Assembly: GCA_964496575.1 (NCBI GenBank)
Contig: CAZCAC010000207.1
Location: forward strand, 1-7,682
DNA: 7,682 nucleotides
Reading direction: 5' to 3'
Origin: CAZCAC01 sp964496575
Lineage (GTDB): Bacteria > Planctomycetota > UBA1135 > GCA-002686595
Numbering within the stretch: position 1 is the stretch's first letter; every line of letters starts with the position of its first letter. The notes beneath the pieces were generated by a model that was not told the DNA's origin, searched no databases, and saw nothing but the letters and a program-made list of their open reading frames with translations. The position numbers and the translations under genes are program-made. Of the stretch, positions 1 to 7,065 are shown one piece after another.

Positions 1-295
1 CACCCCCGAGAAGGCTGGTTCTGGTTGAAAGGCCCTTTGAAACTCCTACGTTCCCACGGCCTCGGCACGCGAGAGCGACTGGGGGACTACGAGCTCTAGA
101 CTTCCGCGTCCCCGGTTCGCCGCTGAATTCCCCCCGGGTAAAGAACTGCACAGCCCCCCCCGGACATAAAGGGTCCAACACGGGAAACGAGCAGCGGGCG
201 CCAACCGTCCACTCCGCGAGATTCCCCGCTCGTACTGCATGTTCTCAGCGCGAGACCATCAGTCCTCATCTTCCTCACCAATGGAGTAAATACTC
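1..295. other. Upstream non-coding region before the secreted-protein gene
   Basis: No convincing gene is visible here. The short open frames on the minus strand have no Shine-Dalgarno site, no recognisable motif and a composition typical of noncoding frames. The region is less GC-extreme than its surroundings and contains several C or G runs, for example around 130-162. It probably carries the promoter of the gene starting at 296. A TTGAAA at 25-30 followed 16 bp later by TACGTT is the nearest thing to a sigma-70 type promoter, but it is weak and about 245 bp from the start codon, so I do not annotate it. Confidence 0.5.
283..286 (+). promoter_or_regulatory. Shine-Dalgarno site (GGAG) for the gene at 296
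   Basis: GGAG lies 9 nt before the ATG at 296. It supports that start, as does the signal peptide that begins directly at this methionine. Confidence 0.6.
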
Positions 296-982
296 ATGAG
301 CATCCTCAAGCCCTTGGCCCTCGCAGCCATTCTCTCCGTATTCGCAGGTTCCGCGTCGGCTCAGGTCGTCACGGTGAACGTCGGCGGCAGCTGGACCATC
401 ACCCTGGACTCGGGTCCCGTGGCCAGCAACGACTTCAAGTTCCTGACAGCCCCCGACGGCGGCATCCTGAACATCAACTCGTTCTGCACCGGCGGAAGGT
501 CGACGCACGGTGCCGCCGGCATGAACCAGGCCCAGTCCAATGTCCAGGCCAGCACCAAGGCCACGTACCCCTTGAGCGGCTCGACTGTCGCAAGCACCCA
601 TTCCTATGCCGCCTATGTCTGGGGTGGCGCCGGGAACGGAACCGTGAGTGGCAACGCCATCGCGACTCCGAGTGGCGTCCTGCCCAAGGGCCAGGCCTTC
701 GACATGGGCGGTTCTGCGAATACGACCTTCATCATGGGCATCTACGGCACCACCGTCGCCGTGCAGACAACGGGTCGCGCCATCGTAACCAACCCCAGCG
801 GGGGTCCGGGGGGCAACATGCTCCTCCTCACCACGGGAGCCCCGGTCGGCGGGACGCTCGCCCTCACCGCCTTCTACTACAGCTCCGTGGCGAATGCCGA
901 CGCGCAGGCCAACCTGGGCACCTTGCAGGACGCCTTCTTCAATACCAACGTCTTCGTCACGGCGACCATCAACCTCTTCTAG
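296..982 (+). CDS. Secreted protein of unknown function, 228 aa
   Basis: The product has a textbook Sec signal peptide: Lys5, a hydrophobic core at about residues 6-18, and an A-S-A cleavage site before Gln23. It should be released to the periplasm or outside. The mature part of about 206 residues is rich in Gly, Ser, Thr, Ala and Asn, has one cysteine (Cys64), no further membrane segment and alternating hydrophobic stretches (VVTVNVGGSWTITL at 24-37, TTFIMGIYGTTVAVQTT at 143-159), which suggests an all-beta fold. I do not recognise a family, catalytic motif, sorting tag or lipobox. The start is fixed by GGAG 9 nt upstream and by the signal peptide. The gene ends with TAG and is followed by a highly structured 163-bp gap before the next gene on the same strand. 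Co-transcription with that gene is possible but not shown. Confident as a real exported protein; function unknown. Confidence 0.85.
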   Translation: MSILKPLALAAILSVFAGSASAQVVTVNVGGSWTITLDSGPVASNDFKFLTAPDGGILNINSFCTGGRSTHGAAGMNQAQSNVQASTKATYPLSGSTVASTHSYAAYVWGGAGNGTVSGNAIATPSGVLPKGQAFDMGGSANTTFIMGIYGTTVAVQTTGRAIVTNPSGGPGGNMLLLTTGAPVGGTLALTAFYYSSVANADAQANLGTLQDAFFNTNVFVTATINLF

Positions 983-993
983 TCCGCTCCGAG

Positions 994-1054
994 CCGGTGC
1001 CGCAGACGGTGGTGCCTCTCCGACCACCGTCGACCTGTCACCAGGTGGCACCGG
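994..1054 (+). promoter_or_regulatory. Potential three-way-junction RNA structure downstream of the secreted-protein gene
   Basis: Three perfectly paired stems nest here. P1 pairs CCGGTGCC (994-1001) with GGCACCGG (1047-1054). P2 pairs GACGGTGGT (1005-1013) with ACCACCGTC (1023-1031) around a 9-nt loop. P3 pairs ACCTG (1033-1037) with CAGGT (1042-1046) around TCAC. The linkers are GCA, a single G and none, so P3 abuts P1. The structure begins 11 nt after the stop codon at 982 and is followed by a pyrimidine-rich stretch (ACTTCTCTCGCCTT), not a true T-tract. It may be a terminator or mRNA-stabilising 3' element for the upstream gene, or part of the leader of the gene at 1146. The pairing is directly visible; any function is inference, and high GC content makes chance stems common. 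Confidence 0.45.
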
Positions 1055-1077
1055 ACTTCTCTCGCCTTGGCTTAGAG

Positions 1078-1116
1078 CGGGGGAGCGCCCGGCCGCCGAG
1101 GCCGTGCACTCCCCCG
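1078..1116 (+). promoter_or_regulatory. Potential leader hairpin just before the gene at 1146
   Basis: CGGGGGAG (1078-1085) pairs perfectly with CTCCCCCG (1109-1116). Inside it, CGGCC (1090-1094) pairs with GGCCG (1100-1104) around a 5-nt loop, with a 4x4 internal loop between the stems. It ends 29 nt before the ATG at 1146. It could be a leader structure or simply the result of GC-rich composition. Confidence 0.3.
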
Positions 1117-1145
1117 GCTACCGACCACCTTCAGGACCCAGGCCC

Positions 1146-3320
1146 ATGTTCGCCCAATCCGATCGCGGTATCCTTCCGCTCCTCCTCGCCATCCTCGTCA
1201 CCCTTTCTCTCGGTGGTCTCTACGCGCTCCTCGGTTACCGGGGCCCAGGTGACAGCGCCCTGGCGAGCCGACGCGATTCGATCGGGAGAGACGAGTCGAG
1301 CTCCTCGACCAAGACCCTCACCGCGACGCGGCTCGTCTCGAATGCCGCATCGAACGAGAATACGCAGCGCCTGGCGAAGGAGACGCCCGCCGCGTGGATT
1401 CACGTGCTCGACCGCGAGGACCTCTCGTCACTTCAGCCCGCGGAGATCAGCCTGAGGGCACACGGTAGTGAGCGGCTCGAGAGAATAGCCTGCGCGCCGG
1501 ATCGGCACCGCGTCGTGCTGCGCGAGGACCAGATCGTCTCCGGCGAGATCCGAGTGGGGGTCGCGGGCTACGTGCCTCTGGCCGGCGAGCTACAGCTTCA
1601 GGCCGGCGAGAACCGCATTCTCTTGAGTCGCGGGGGGGACCTGCAGATCGAGCTCCGTGACGCCGTCGGCTCGCCGGTCGAAGGCGTGGAGATCGCCCTC
1701 CTGCCGCCGCTGGAGAACGGCGCGGACTGGCGGGGCGGCTCGGCGACCTTCGACGCCAGGCGCGTCGTCATCGAGGTCCCTGCTCGACCGCGCGCTCTCC
1801 TGCGAATGGAGAATGGCTGGGCCCAGGACGACGAGGAGATCCTGCTCAGCAACGGCGCCTTCGTGTCCGGTCATTGCGACCACCTGCTGCAAACGACCAC
1901 GCGCCGAACCGACGATCTCGGTCGAGTCGCCTGGTCCGACCTTCCCGCTCTGCCCGGTTACCGCTGGGGCATCCGGCCACCGACCATCGTGGAGGTCTCG
2001 CCGGCCCACGAGCAGGTTCGCCTGGCCGAGGTCGACGGGAAACTGCGCACGGGCCCACCGCCGCCCTCCGGCATCTCCGGTCGATTCGAGATCATCGCGG
2101 GCGAGAGCCGGGAGCTCGGCGCGACCATTCTGGAACCGGCCGGCGTGCACGGCCGGATCTTCTGCCCGACCGCCGTCGCACCCGCCATCGTCACCCTCTA
2201 TCGCGTGGGCATCGGCGGCGGCCTCACCGCCAAGCGCGGGGTCGCCTTCGATTCGCTGGAGATTCTGCGCTGCGAGGCGAATGGTGAGTTCCGCTTCGCG
2301 GACCTGCGCCCCGATACCTACGCAGTGCGCGCCTGGTGGGAGGGCCCGGACCACAACCTCTTCTTCACGTGCCAGACCTTCTGCTTGCAGGGGGGGGCAC
2401 AGCTCGACCTCGGCACGCTCGAGGAGCTGGCGGGCGAGAGCCTGCAAGTCTCCCTGGGAATCGTCGACCAGGACGGCAACTCGTTGGAGCCCCACCGCGT
2501 CTACACCGACCCGGCGCCGAGCCTCTTCGCCCTGCTGGCCTTCACCGCTACCCCCACGAGCGGCGATGCCCGGCACATGGTCTCTTGCTTCCTCCCGCTC
2601 CCCTTCGGCGAGAGCTTCCACATCCACGGCCTGCAACCCGGTCGAGCCTACGCCAGCATCCAGCCCGGCGAGGGTTTCGAGCTGAACACGACCTGTATCA
2701 GCAGGATCGAGAGCGCGCAACCCGCGGGTTTCGAGATCGGCAGCCGGGACACCCTGGCCCTCGACCTGGTGGCCCACGTGGGCGTGCGCCGGGCGGTCGT
2801 GCTGCGCGACGAATCGGGGCAACCGCTGGACGTTCCGCTCCTCTGGGCCCACGACGTCGAGACGGGAAGAGTCGCGACCGTCGACCTGATCCCGACCGAC
2901 GGCGGGAGCGAGGGGGCGAGCCGGCAACTCACTCTCCCCCCGGGAACCTATGACCTGTGGAGCAAGATCACGACCTCGAAGGCACCGCAAGGCCTGACGG
3001 GAAGCGCGAACGTCCGGTTCGATCCGGCCGATCGCGACCCCATCGAGATCGTGATGCGACCGGCGGCTTCGGTCTCCGGTACCCTGCGGGACGAGAGCGG
3101 CCGCCCCCTCCCCCACCACACCCTGAGGTGGACCCTCGGCACGTGGCCGCTCGACGACCGGAGCGAGCCGCTCTATTGCGTGATCACCGATGGAGAGGGC
3201 GACTTCACGCTACGCGAAGTCCCGGCCGACGTCGCCTTGCGCAGCGAGCGGCCGGGCACCGACCTCCTCGCCAGGCAGGCGGGGGCCTACGAGGGGATCG
3301 AGCTCGTCCACGCGCCGTGA
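1146..3320 (+). CDS. Membrane-anchored protein with carboxypeptidase-regulatory-like beta domains, 724 aa
   Basis: The N-terminus has one uncleaved-looking membrane segment (residues 8-30) and then a Ser/Thr-rich linker (about 36-75), so most of the protein should sit outside the cytoplasm. The rest reads as a series of beta-sandwich modules of the carboxypeptidase-regulatory (transthyretin-like) type. These have the repeated pattern of a beta strand, a D-x-x-G-x-P-like turn, then a G-x-F-x-F-x-x-L-x-P-x-x-Y ending. The clearest are 165-276 (turn GSPVEGVEIAL, then DDLGRVAWSDLPA), 334-398 (GVHGRIF to GEFRFADLRPDTYAVRAWW) and 640-699 (ASVSGTLRDESGRPLP to GEGDFTLREVP). Weaker ones lie at about 433-510 and 545-605. 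Nine cysteines are present, including Cys409 and Cys413 as C-x3-C, so disulfides are possible. No catalytic residues are evident; such domains usually act as structural or binding modules. The frame is open back to 894, but I place the start at 1146 because the membrane segment follows it at once and AGGA lies 9 nt upstream. The earlier stretch overlaps the preceding gene and has noncoding-like composition. Confidence 0.8.
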   Translation: MFAQSDRGILPLLLAILVTLSLGGLYALLGYRGPGDSALASRRDSIGRDESSSSTKTLTATRLVSNAASNENTQRLAKETPAAWIHVLDREDLSSLQPAEISLRAHGSERLERIACAPDRHRVVLREDQIVSGEIRVGVAGYVPLAGELQLQAGENRILLSRGGDLQIELRDAVGSPVEGVEIALLPPLENGADWRGGSATFDARRVVIEVPARPRALLRMENGWAQDDEEILLSNGAFVSGHCDHLLQTTTRRTDDLGRVAWSDLPALPGYRWGIRPPTIVEVSPAHEQVRLAEVDGKLRTGPPPPSGISGRFEIIAGESRELGATILEPAGVHGRIFCPTAVAPAIVTLYRVGIGGGLTAKRGVAFDSLEILRCEANGEFRFADLRPDTYAVRAWWEGPDHNLFFTCQTFCLQGGAQLDLGTLEELAGESLQVSLGIVDQDGNSLEPHRVYTDPAPSLFALLAFTATPTSGDARHMVSCFLPLPFGESFHIHGLQPGRAYASIQPGEGFELNTTCISRIESAQPAGFEIGSRDTLALDLVAHVGVRRAVVLRDESGQPLDVPLLWAHDVETGRVATVDLIPTDGGSEGASRQLTLPPGTYDLWSKITTSKAPQGLTGSANVRFDPADRDPIEIVMRPAASVSGTLRDESGRPLPHHTLRWTLGTWPLDDRSEPLYCVITDGEGDFTLREVPADVALRSERPGTDLLARQAGAYEGIELVHAP

Positions 3321-3329
3321 ACGGGGCAC

Positions 3330-4508
3330 TCAACGGTTCTCGGCCGAGCCCCCCTTCTTCGACGCGGCCTCCGGCCACTTGCCGAGCAGCTCCGCCTCGC
3401 GCTCCGGAGTGAGGCCCGCCCGCGCTCCGAAGCGATAGTCGTCTCCCTTCTCCTCCGTGTACCACGCGACGGCATCCGCGACGGTGTGAGCCAGCGGCCG
3501 GTAGCGCAACCCCGCGGCGATCGCGGCGTCCGCGCTGGCGAGGTGGAAGCCGGCAGTCTCGCCGACCGCGGGCATCCACACCGGCAGGTGCGTCCACCCC
3601 TGCACCTCGTTCTCCTCGAGAAACTCCGGGGTCACCCAGGTGAAGTCCGCGTCGGTCACCACCGAGGCCTTCATCCCGTGCAGCATCTGCATCATGTCGA
3701 AGCGGCCGCCCGGCGTGATCCCGTTGAAGGTGCCGGTCACCTGTTGTTCCAGACAGTGGATGGTCCACTCGGCGAGATCGCGCACGTCGATGTACTGGAT
3801 CGGATCGTGGCCGTCACCGGGCGCGAGCACCTCGCCGCCGCGCGCGACGCGCACCGCCCAGTAGCCGAAACGGTCGGAGTAGTCCCCGGGCCCGCAGATC
3901 AGCCCCGGCCGGATCACCGTCACCTTGCCGGGCATCGCCTTCTTCGCGGCCGTCTCGCAACGCGCCTTCATCGCGCCGTAGTGCGCCAGCGATTCGCTGA
4001 TGGTGGTCATCGTCTCGGCGAGCTCGTCGGTGATCTCGGCGACCGGCGTGTTCTCGTCGGCGTTCGGGATCCCGTGGTCGGCGTAGACGCTGATCGACGA
4101 GAAGATCACGTACTGCCGAGCGCTTTCCGCGGCGATCGCGGCGGTCGCCTCGACGTGGCCGGGGACGTAGGCGCTGGTATCGATCACCGCGTCGAACTCG
4201 CGTCCCTCCAGCGCGTCGAGATCGCCGGTGTCGCGGTCGCCGCGCAGCTTCTCCAGTTCGGGGAAGAGGTGCGGGTTGCTCTTGCCGCGGTTGAACAGCG
4301 TGATCGAGTGCCCGCGCGCGAGGGCCGCCCGGACCGTCCACGGCCCGAGTATGCCGGTGCCGCCGAGGATCAGGAGCTTCAGCGTCTCGCCGGCGGGCTC
4401 GGCGGCGGACTCCTGGTCCTGCGCGAACGAGGTGCCCGAGGGCGTGGTGGCGGCGAGCAGGGAACCGGCGGCGGCGGTGCGGAGAACGTGGCGACGGGAG
4501 AGGGTCAT
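3330..4508 (-). CDS. Tat-exported NAD(P)-dependent epimerase/dehydratase-family (extended SDR-like) protein, 392 aa
   Basis: The N-terminus is a twin-arginine signal: S-R-R-H-V-L-R at residues 4-10, a hydrophobic Ala/Leu stretch at 11-20, and a likely cleavage after SFA at about residue 29. The enzyme is therefore probably folded with its cofactor before export. A Rossmann fold follows: glycine motif GGTGILG at 49-55, then LFNRG at 71-75, where Arg74 may favour NADP(H). The SDR active-site elements are FSSISVY at 136-142 and Y177-x3-K181. RPGLICGPGDYSDRF (200-214) and YIDVRDLAEW (239-248) are typical of NAD-dependent epimerase/dehydratase proteins, and length fits once the signal is removed. 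Substrate cannot be told; a nucleotide-sugar or other periplasmic carbonyl/sugar substrate is only a guess. I chose the ATG at 4508 because the Tat motif begins three residues later; the frame runs open to 4577 but that extension looks noncoding. No strong Shine-Dalgarno is seen before 4508. It converges with the preceding gene, with 9 bp between stops. Confidence 0.87.
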   Translation of the reverse strand: MTLSRRHVLRTAAAGSLLAATTPSGTSFAQDQESAAEPAGETLKLLILGGTGILGPWTVRAALARGHSITLFNRGKSNPHLFPELEKLRGDRDTGDLDALEGREFDAVIDTSAYVPGHVEATAAIAAESARQYVIFSSISVYADHGIPNADENTPVAEITDELAETMTTISESLAHYGAMKARCETAAKKAMPGKVTVIRPGLICGPGDYSDRFGYWAVRVARGGEVLAPGDGHDPIQYIDVRDLAEWTIHCLEQQVTGTFNGITPGGRFDMMQMLHGMKASVVTDADFTWVTPEFLEENEVQGWTHLPVWMPAVGETAGFHLASADAAIAAGLRYRPLAHTVADAVAWYTEEKGDDYRFGARAGLTPEREAELLGKWPEAASKKGGSAENR

Positions 4509-4527
4509 CGTCGGGAGGCCTGGGGTC

Positions 4528-4611
4528 GAGAGGGACAGCGAATGGTCGGGGACACTCCCGGGGAATACGGGAGCCACCCCGATTCCGCGGCCGATTCGCT
4601 GTAACCCTCTT
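4528..4611 (-). promoter_or_regulatory. Long stepped hairpin between the M48 locus and the reductase gene
   Basis: The outer stem pairs AGAGGG (4529-4534) with CCCTCT (4605-4610), then, after a 2-nt bulge (4603-4604), ACAGCGAAT (4535-4543) with ATTCGCTGT (4594-4602): 15 perfect base pairs plus a possible G-U at 4528/4611. A second stem pairs TCGGGG (4546-4551) with CCCCGA (4577-4582), extendable by two G-U pairs. A third pairs CTCCCG (4555-4560) with CGGGAG (4568-4573) around a 7-nt loop. The 3' side also holds an unpaired segment, 4585-4593. On the minus strand it lies 22 nt after the stop of the 167-aa ORF and about 20 nt before the reductase start. No T-tract follows on either strand, so it is not a classic intrinsic terminator. 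It may be an RNA leader, a processing site, an atypical terminator or a DNA-binding site. The pairing is seen; function is inference. Confidence 0.5.
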
Positions 4612-4632
4612 GTCAGCTCGCCCCGCCGCGGA

Positions 4633-5136
4633 CTACTCCGGGAGGATCTTCGACCCGGGCACCTGGCTGAAGATCCCGAAGAACTCCTTCCCCCGGTGGT
4701 TCAACACCGGGAGGAAGCACTCCGCTTCGAAGTCCAGCGCGTCGGCCACCCGCCGCTGCAACGCACCGTCCCGCTCCTCCGTGCTCTGTTTCGACCACCA
4801 CTCGGGCAGGGCCTTGCAGCGCTTCATGCCCAGCACGAACAGCGGCTTCTCGGGGTAGTACTCGACGTCGCGGCGGATCAACCAGGCCTCGGTGACCTCC
4901 CGGAAGCCGGCGAGCTGCTCGAGGATCGAGGCCAGCGTCTCGTCGTCGAGGCCGTGCGGCAGGTAGCGGTCGTCGAGCTGTATCGAGGCGCGCTCCTCCT
5001 TCGCTTCCTCGCGCTTGGTGGCGAGCTCGTCGTGGCGCCGGCGGTACGGTTCAATCTCCTCGTCGCGTTCCTCCTCCTCGAGGAACTCGATGATCGCCCG
5101 GCACCCCGGCAGCACGGCGTCCTCCAGCTCCAGCAT
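4633..5136 (-). CDS. C-terminal part of the M48/TPR protein, separated by an in-frame amber codon (167 aa as its own ORF)
   Basis: This ORF is in the same frame as the protease ORF upstream; only TAG (5142-5140) and one Ala codon separate them. Its first residues (AIIEFL, DEEIEPYRRR) read like the second helix and following linker of a TPR unit whose first half ends the upstream ORF. A charged Glu/Arg-rich helix follows (about 20-50), then RYLPHGLDDETL and TEAWLIRRDVEYYPEKPLFVLG (about 57-104). From memory, this stretch resembles the tail of M48 proteins that carry TPRs, but I could not search. No signal peptide or membrane segment is seen, so it would lie on the same side as the protease tail. 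It could be translated separately by coupling: GGAG (5146-5143) lies 6 nt before the ATG at 5136, overlapping the end of the upstream ORF. Otherwise it is the stranded end of a gene broken by a nonsense change or a base error. Confidence 0.7.
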   Translation of the reverse strand: MLELEDAVLPGCRAIIEFLEEEERDEEIEPYRRRHDELATKREEAKEERASIQLDDRYLPHGLDDETLASILEQLAGFREVTEAWLIRRDVEYYPEKPLFVLGMKRCKALPEWWSKQSTEERDGALQRRVADALDFEAECFLPVLNHRGKEFFGIFSQVPGSKILPE

Positions 5137-5139
5137 CGC

Positions 5140-7059
5140 CTACTCCACCAGCGGCAGGCCCGCCTCGTCCCTCAGCTCGAGCAGGATGCGGCCCCGCGAG
5201 AACTTCGCGGCGACGTGGTCGGGGTATTGCTCGGCGACCTCGGTGTAGAGCGGCAACGCGGCCTCGATACCGACCATGGTCTCGCACAGCCGCGCGCGCT
5301 CGTAGGCCTCGTCCTCGTCGAGTCCCTCCGCTTCCGCTCGCTCATTCAGCTCGGCCAGCTGCCGCTCTCGCGACGAGATCCACTCGTGGCGCTCCTTCCA
5401 GCTCGGCTCGACCTCCCGCCGCCACTCCTCGTCGAAGTGCGCGCAGATGTCGCCGAGGGCGTCGCCCAAGAGCTCCTCCGCCGCCGAGACCTCGGGGGGC
5501 TCGGGGAGCCGCGGCTCCTCCTCCAGCGCGGTCAAGCGATCGCGAAGGGAGGGCAGCGGGTCGGCGGGCACGGTGTTCTCCCGGAGGGCGCGATCGAGGG
5601 AACGCTCGCTCCACTCCCGGTCGGCCTCCTCCCCCATCGCGGCGGTCAGGTCCGTGTACGGCGTGACACGACCGAGATCGGGAAGGTCATCGGCACGGGC
5701 ATTCACCGAAGGCCAGTACCACGCCGACAACCAGGCGCCCCGCAATCGATGCTGGATCATGGTTTCGGCGACCACGTTGCTCCCCGCGACCCTCGCCGCG
5801 ACCCGGTCCGCGCCGTACTCGTTCTGGCGGCGCGCGACCCGGGTGAAAGCGTCGAGGCGCGGCACGTACCAGCGCAAGAAGGGCAGGAGGAGGAACATGA
5901 AGCGGTGCTCCTTCTCCAGGACCCGCTCGAGGATGCGATCCCAGCTCTCGCGCACGCGCTGGATCCGGCCGCCGAACTTGCTGTCGCCTCCCGACAGGTG
6001 GGTCAGCTCGTGAGCGACTCCCGAGGCGAGCTGCTCGCGGGAGAGCGCTTGCAGGTACGGCAGGCCCAGGACCAGGTGGTTCCGAAACCAGCCGAAGACC
6101 CCGAGTCGGGGCACCTGCCGGACGAAGGCGTGGGGCTGTGGGATCAGGAAGACCCGGTGCACGCGAGGCGCGCGCGTCTGCCGGCGCAGGTCTTCGATCA
6201 GCTCGAACAGCTCCGGGGCCTCTTGGCGCGAGAGCTCGAGCCCCTCGGTCGACGCCAGCTTGACCCACAGCCCGCGCAGGACGAGCACCAGGAGGCCCAG
6301 CGGCAGCAGCACGAGCTTATCGATATTATCCGGCAAGTGCCCGACTGCGGCCCCCCAGACGAGGGCGACCGCCGCCGCGATCAGGAGCACCACCAGGCCG
6401 TACACGTAGGCGTAGCCGAGGAGCGCGAAGGAGAGCACGCGGAGGCGATATGCACCCGGCCGCCTCGCCGCGAGCTCCTCGAGGTTGCGCACCCGGGACT
6501 CAAGCTCGTCCGCGGGCAGCTGGCGATAAGCCTCGGCGAGCTCATTGTCGGTCGAGCTCTCGGCGACCGGCGTCGGCACACCTTCCCGCCGCCGCTGACG
6601 CAGGGTGAAGAAGCCGGCCACGGCCACCGCTCCCCAGAAGATCGCCAGTCCCCACGCGATCGCCAGGTTCTTGAGTACCTGGCTCAGCGCTCCGGGCACG
6701 AGCGTCGCGCGGCTCGGCTCGGCGGGATCGTGGTAGACCTCCACGTCCTCGCCCACCGTGAAGGGCGAGAGCTCCGCCTCCGCCTTGGTTCGCGAGGTGA
6801 AGCGGCGCTCCTCGAGCCAGGGCCCCTCTCCGGAGAGCTCTTCCCCGCCGACCCGGTAGGTGTACCGGACCCGCGGCACGTACTTGGGCTCTTGCGGATC
6901 GGCCTGCTCCACCTCGCGCCCCGTGACCACCCCGATCACGGTGGGCCACGAGGAGCACGTTCTCACCTCCTGGAAGTCGCGCACGAGCTTCACGGACCAG
7001 AGCAAGCAGCCCGCCGCGACGAGCGATCCGAGGATCAGGGAAAGCCACGCTCTATTCAA
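5140..7059 (-). CDS. DUF3592-M48 family membrane metalloprotease with TPR-like tail, 639 aa up to an in-frame TAG
   Basis: Domains in order: membrane segment 5-25; a DUF3592-like domain at about 38-123 (SSWPTVIGVVTG, YVPRVRYTYRVGGEELSGEG, GEDVEVYHDPAEPSRATLVPG); membrane segments at about 132-152, 207-237 (perhaps a single long segment) and 248-264; then an M48 zinc protease domain. The active-site motif is HELTH at 350-354, with His350, Glu351 and His354, and the third zinc ligand is Glu414 in NEYGAD, the usual M48 pair. A charged segment (about 480-590) and a TPR-like helix (EAALPLYTEVAEQYPDHVAA, about 599-618) follow. The family cleaves membrane or misfolded envelope proteins; the substrate here is unknown. 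The start is probably the TTG at 7059: GAGG lies 6 nt before it and the membrane segment follows at once. The nearest in-frame ATG is at 7368, overlapping the divergent gene, and its extension looks noncoding. The ORF stops in mid-repeat, and the same frame continues past the TAG to 4633 (808 codons in all), so the intact gene may be 4633-7059. Confidence 0.85.
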   Translation of the reverse strand: MNRAWLSLILGSLVAAGCLLWSVKLVRDFQEVRTCSSWPTVIGVVTGREVEQADPQEPKYVPRVRYTYRVGGEELSGEGPWLEERRFTSRTKAEAELSPFTVGEDVEVYHDPAEPSRATLVPGALSQVLKNLAIAWGLAIFWGAVAVAGFFTLRQRRREGVPTPVAESSTDNELAEAYRQLPADELESRVRNLEELAARRPGAYRLRVLSFALLGYAYVYGLVVLLIAAAVALVWGAAVGHLPDNIDKLVLLPLGLLVLVLRGLWVKLASTEGLELSRQEAPELFELIEDLRRQTRAPRVHRVFLIPQPHAFVRQVPRLGVFGWFRNHLVLGLPYLQALSREQLASGVAHELTHLSGGDSKFGGRIQRVRESWDRILERVLEKEHRFMFLLLPFLRWYVPRLDAFTRVARRQNEYGADRVAARVAGSNVVAETMIQHRLRGAWLSAWYWPSVNARADDLPDLGRVTPYTDLTAAMGEEADREWSERSLDRALRENTVPADPLPSLRDRLTALEEEPRLPEPPEVSAAEELLGDALGDICAHFDEEWRREVEPSWKERHEWISSRERQLAELNERAEAEGLDEDEAYERARLCETMVGIEAALPLYTEVAEQYPDHVAAKFSRGRILLELRDEAGLPLVE

Positions 7060-7065
7060 GAAGCA

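Noticed and set aside
894..1145. Upstream extension of the beta-domain gene to an ATG at 894
   Set aside because: It would overlap the secreted-protein gene by 89 bp and adds a Ser/Pro/Arg-rich segment typical of a wrong frame. The membrane anchor starts just after the ATG at 1146.
1590..3119. A 509-codon open frame on the minus strand opposite the beta-domain protein
   Set aside because: Its composition is typical of an antisense frame (rich in Arg, Gly, Ala, Asp) with no motif. The plus strand carries the repeated beta-module pattern and membrane anchor.
4509..4577. Upstream extension of the reductase to an ATG at 4577
   Set aside because: It would put 23 residues before the Tat signal and run through the 4528-4611 hairpin. 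The twin-arginine motif fits a start at 4508.
4611..4616. CTGACA on the minus strand as a -35 box for the reductase
   Set aside because: No matching -10 element lies at a usable distance, so it is not annotated as a promoter.
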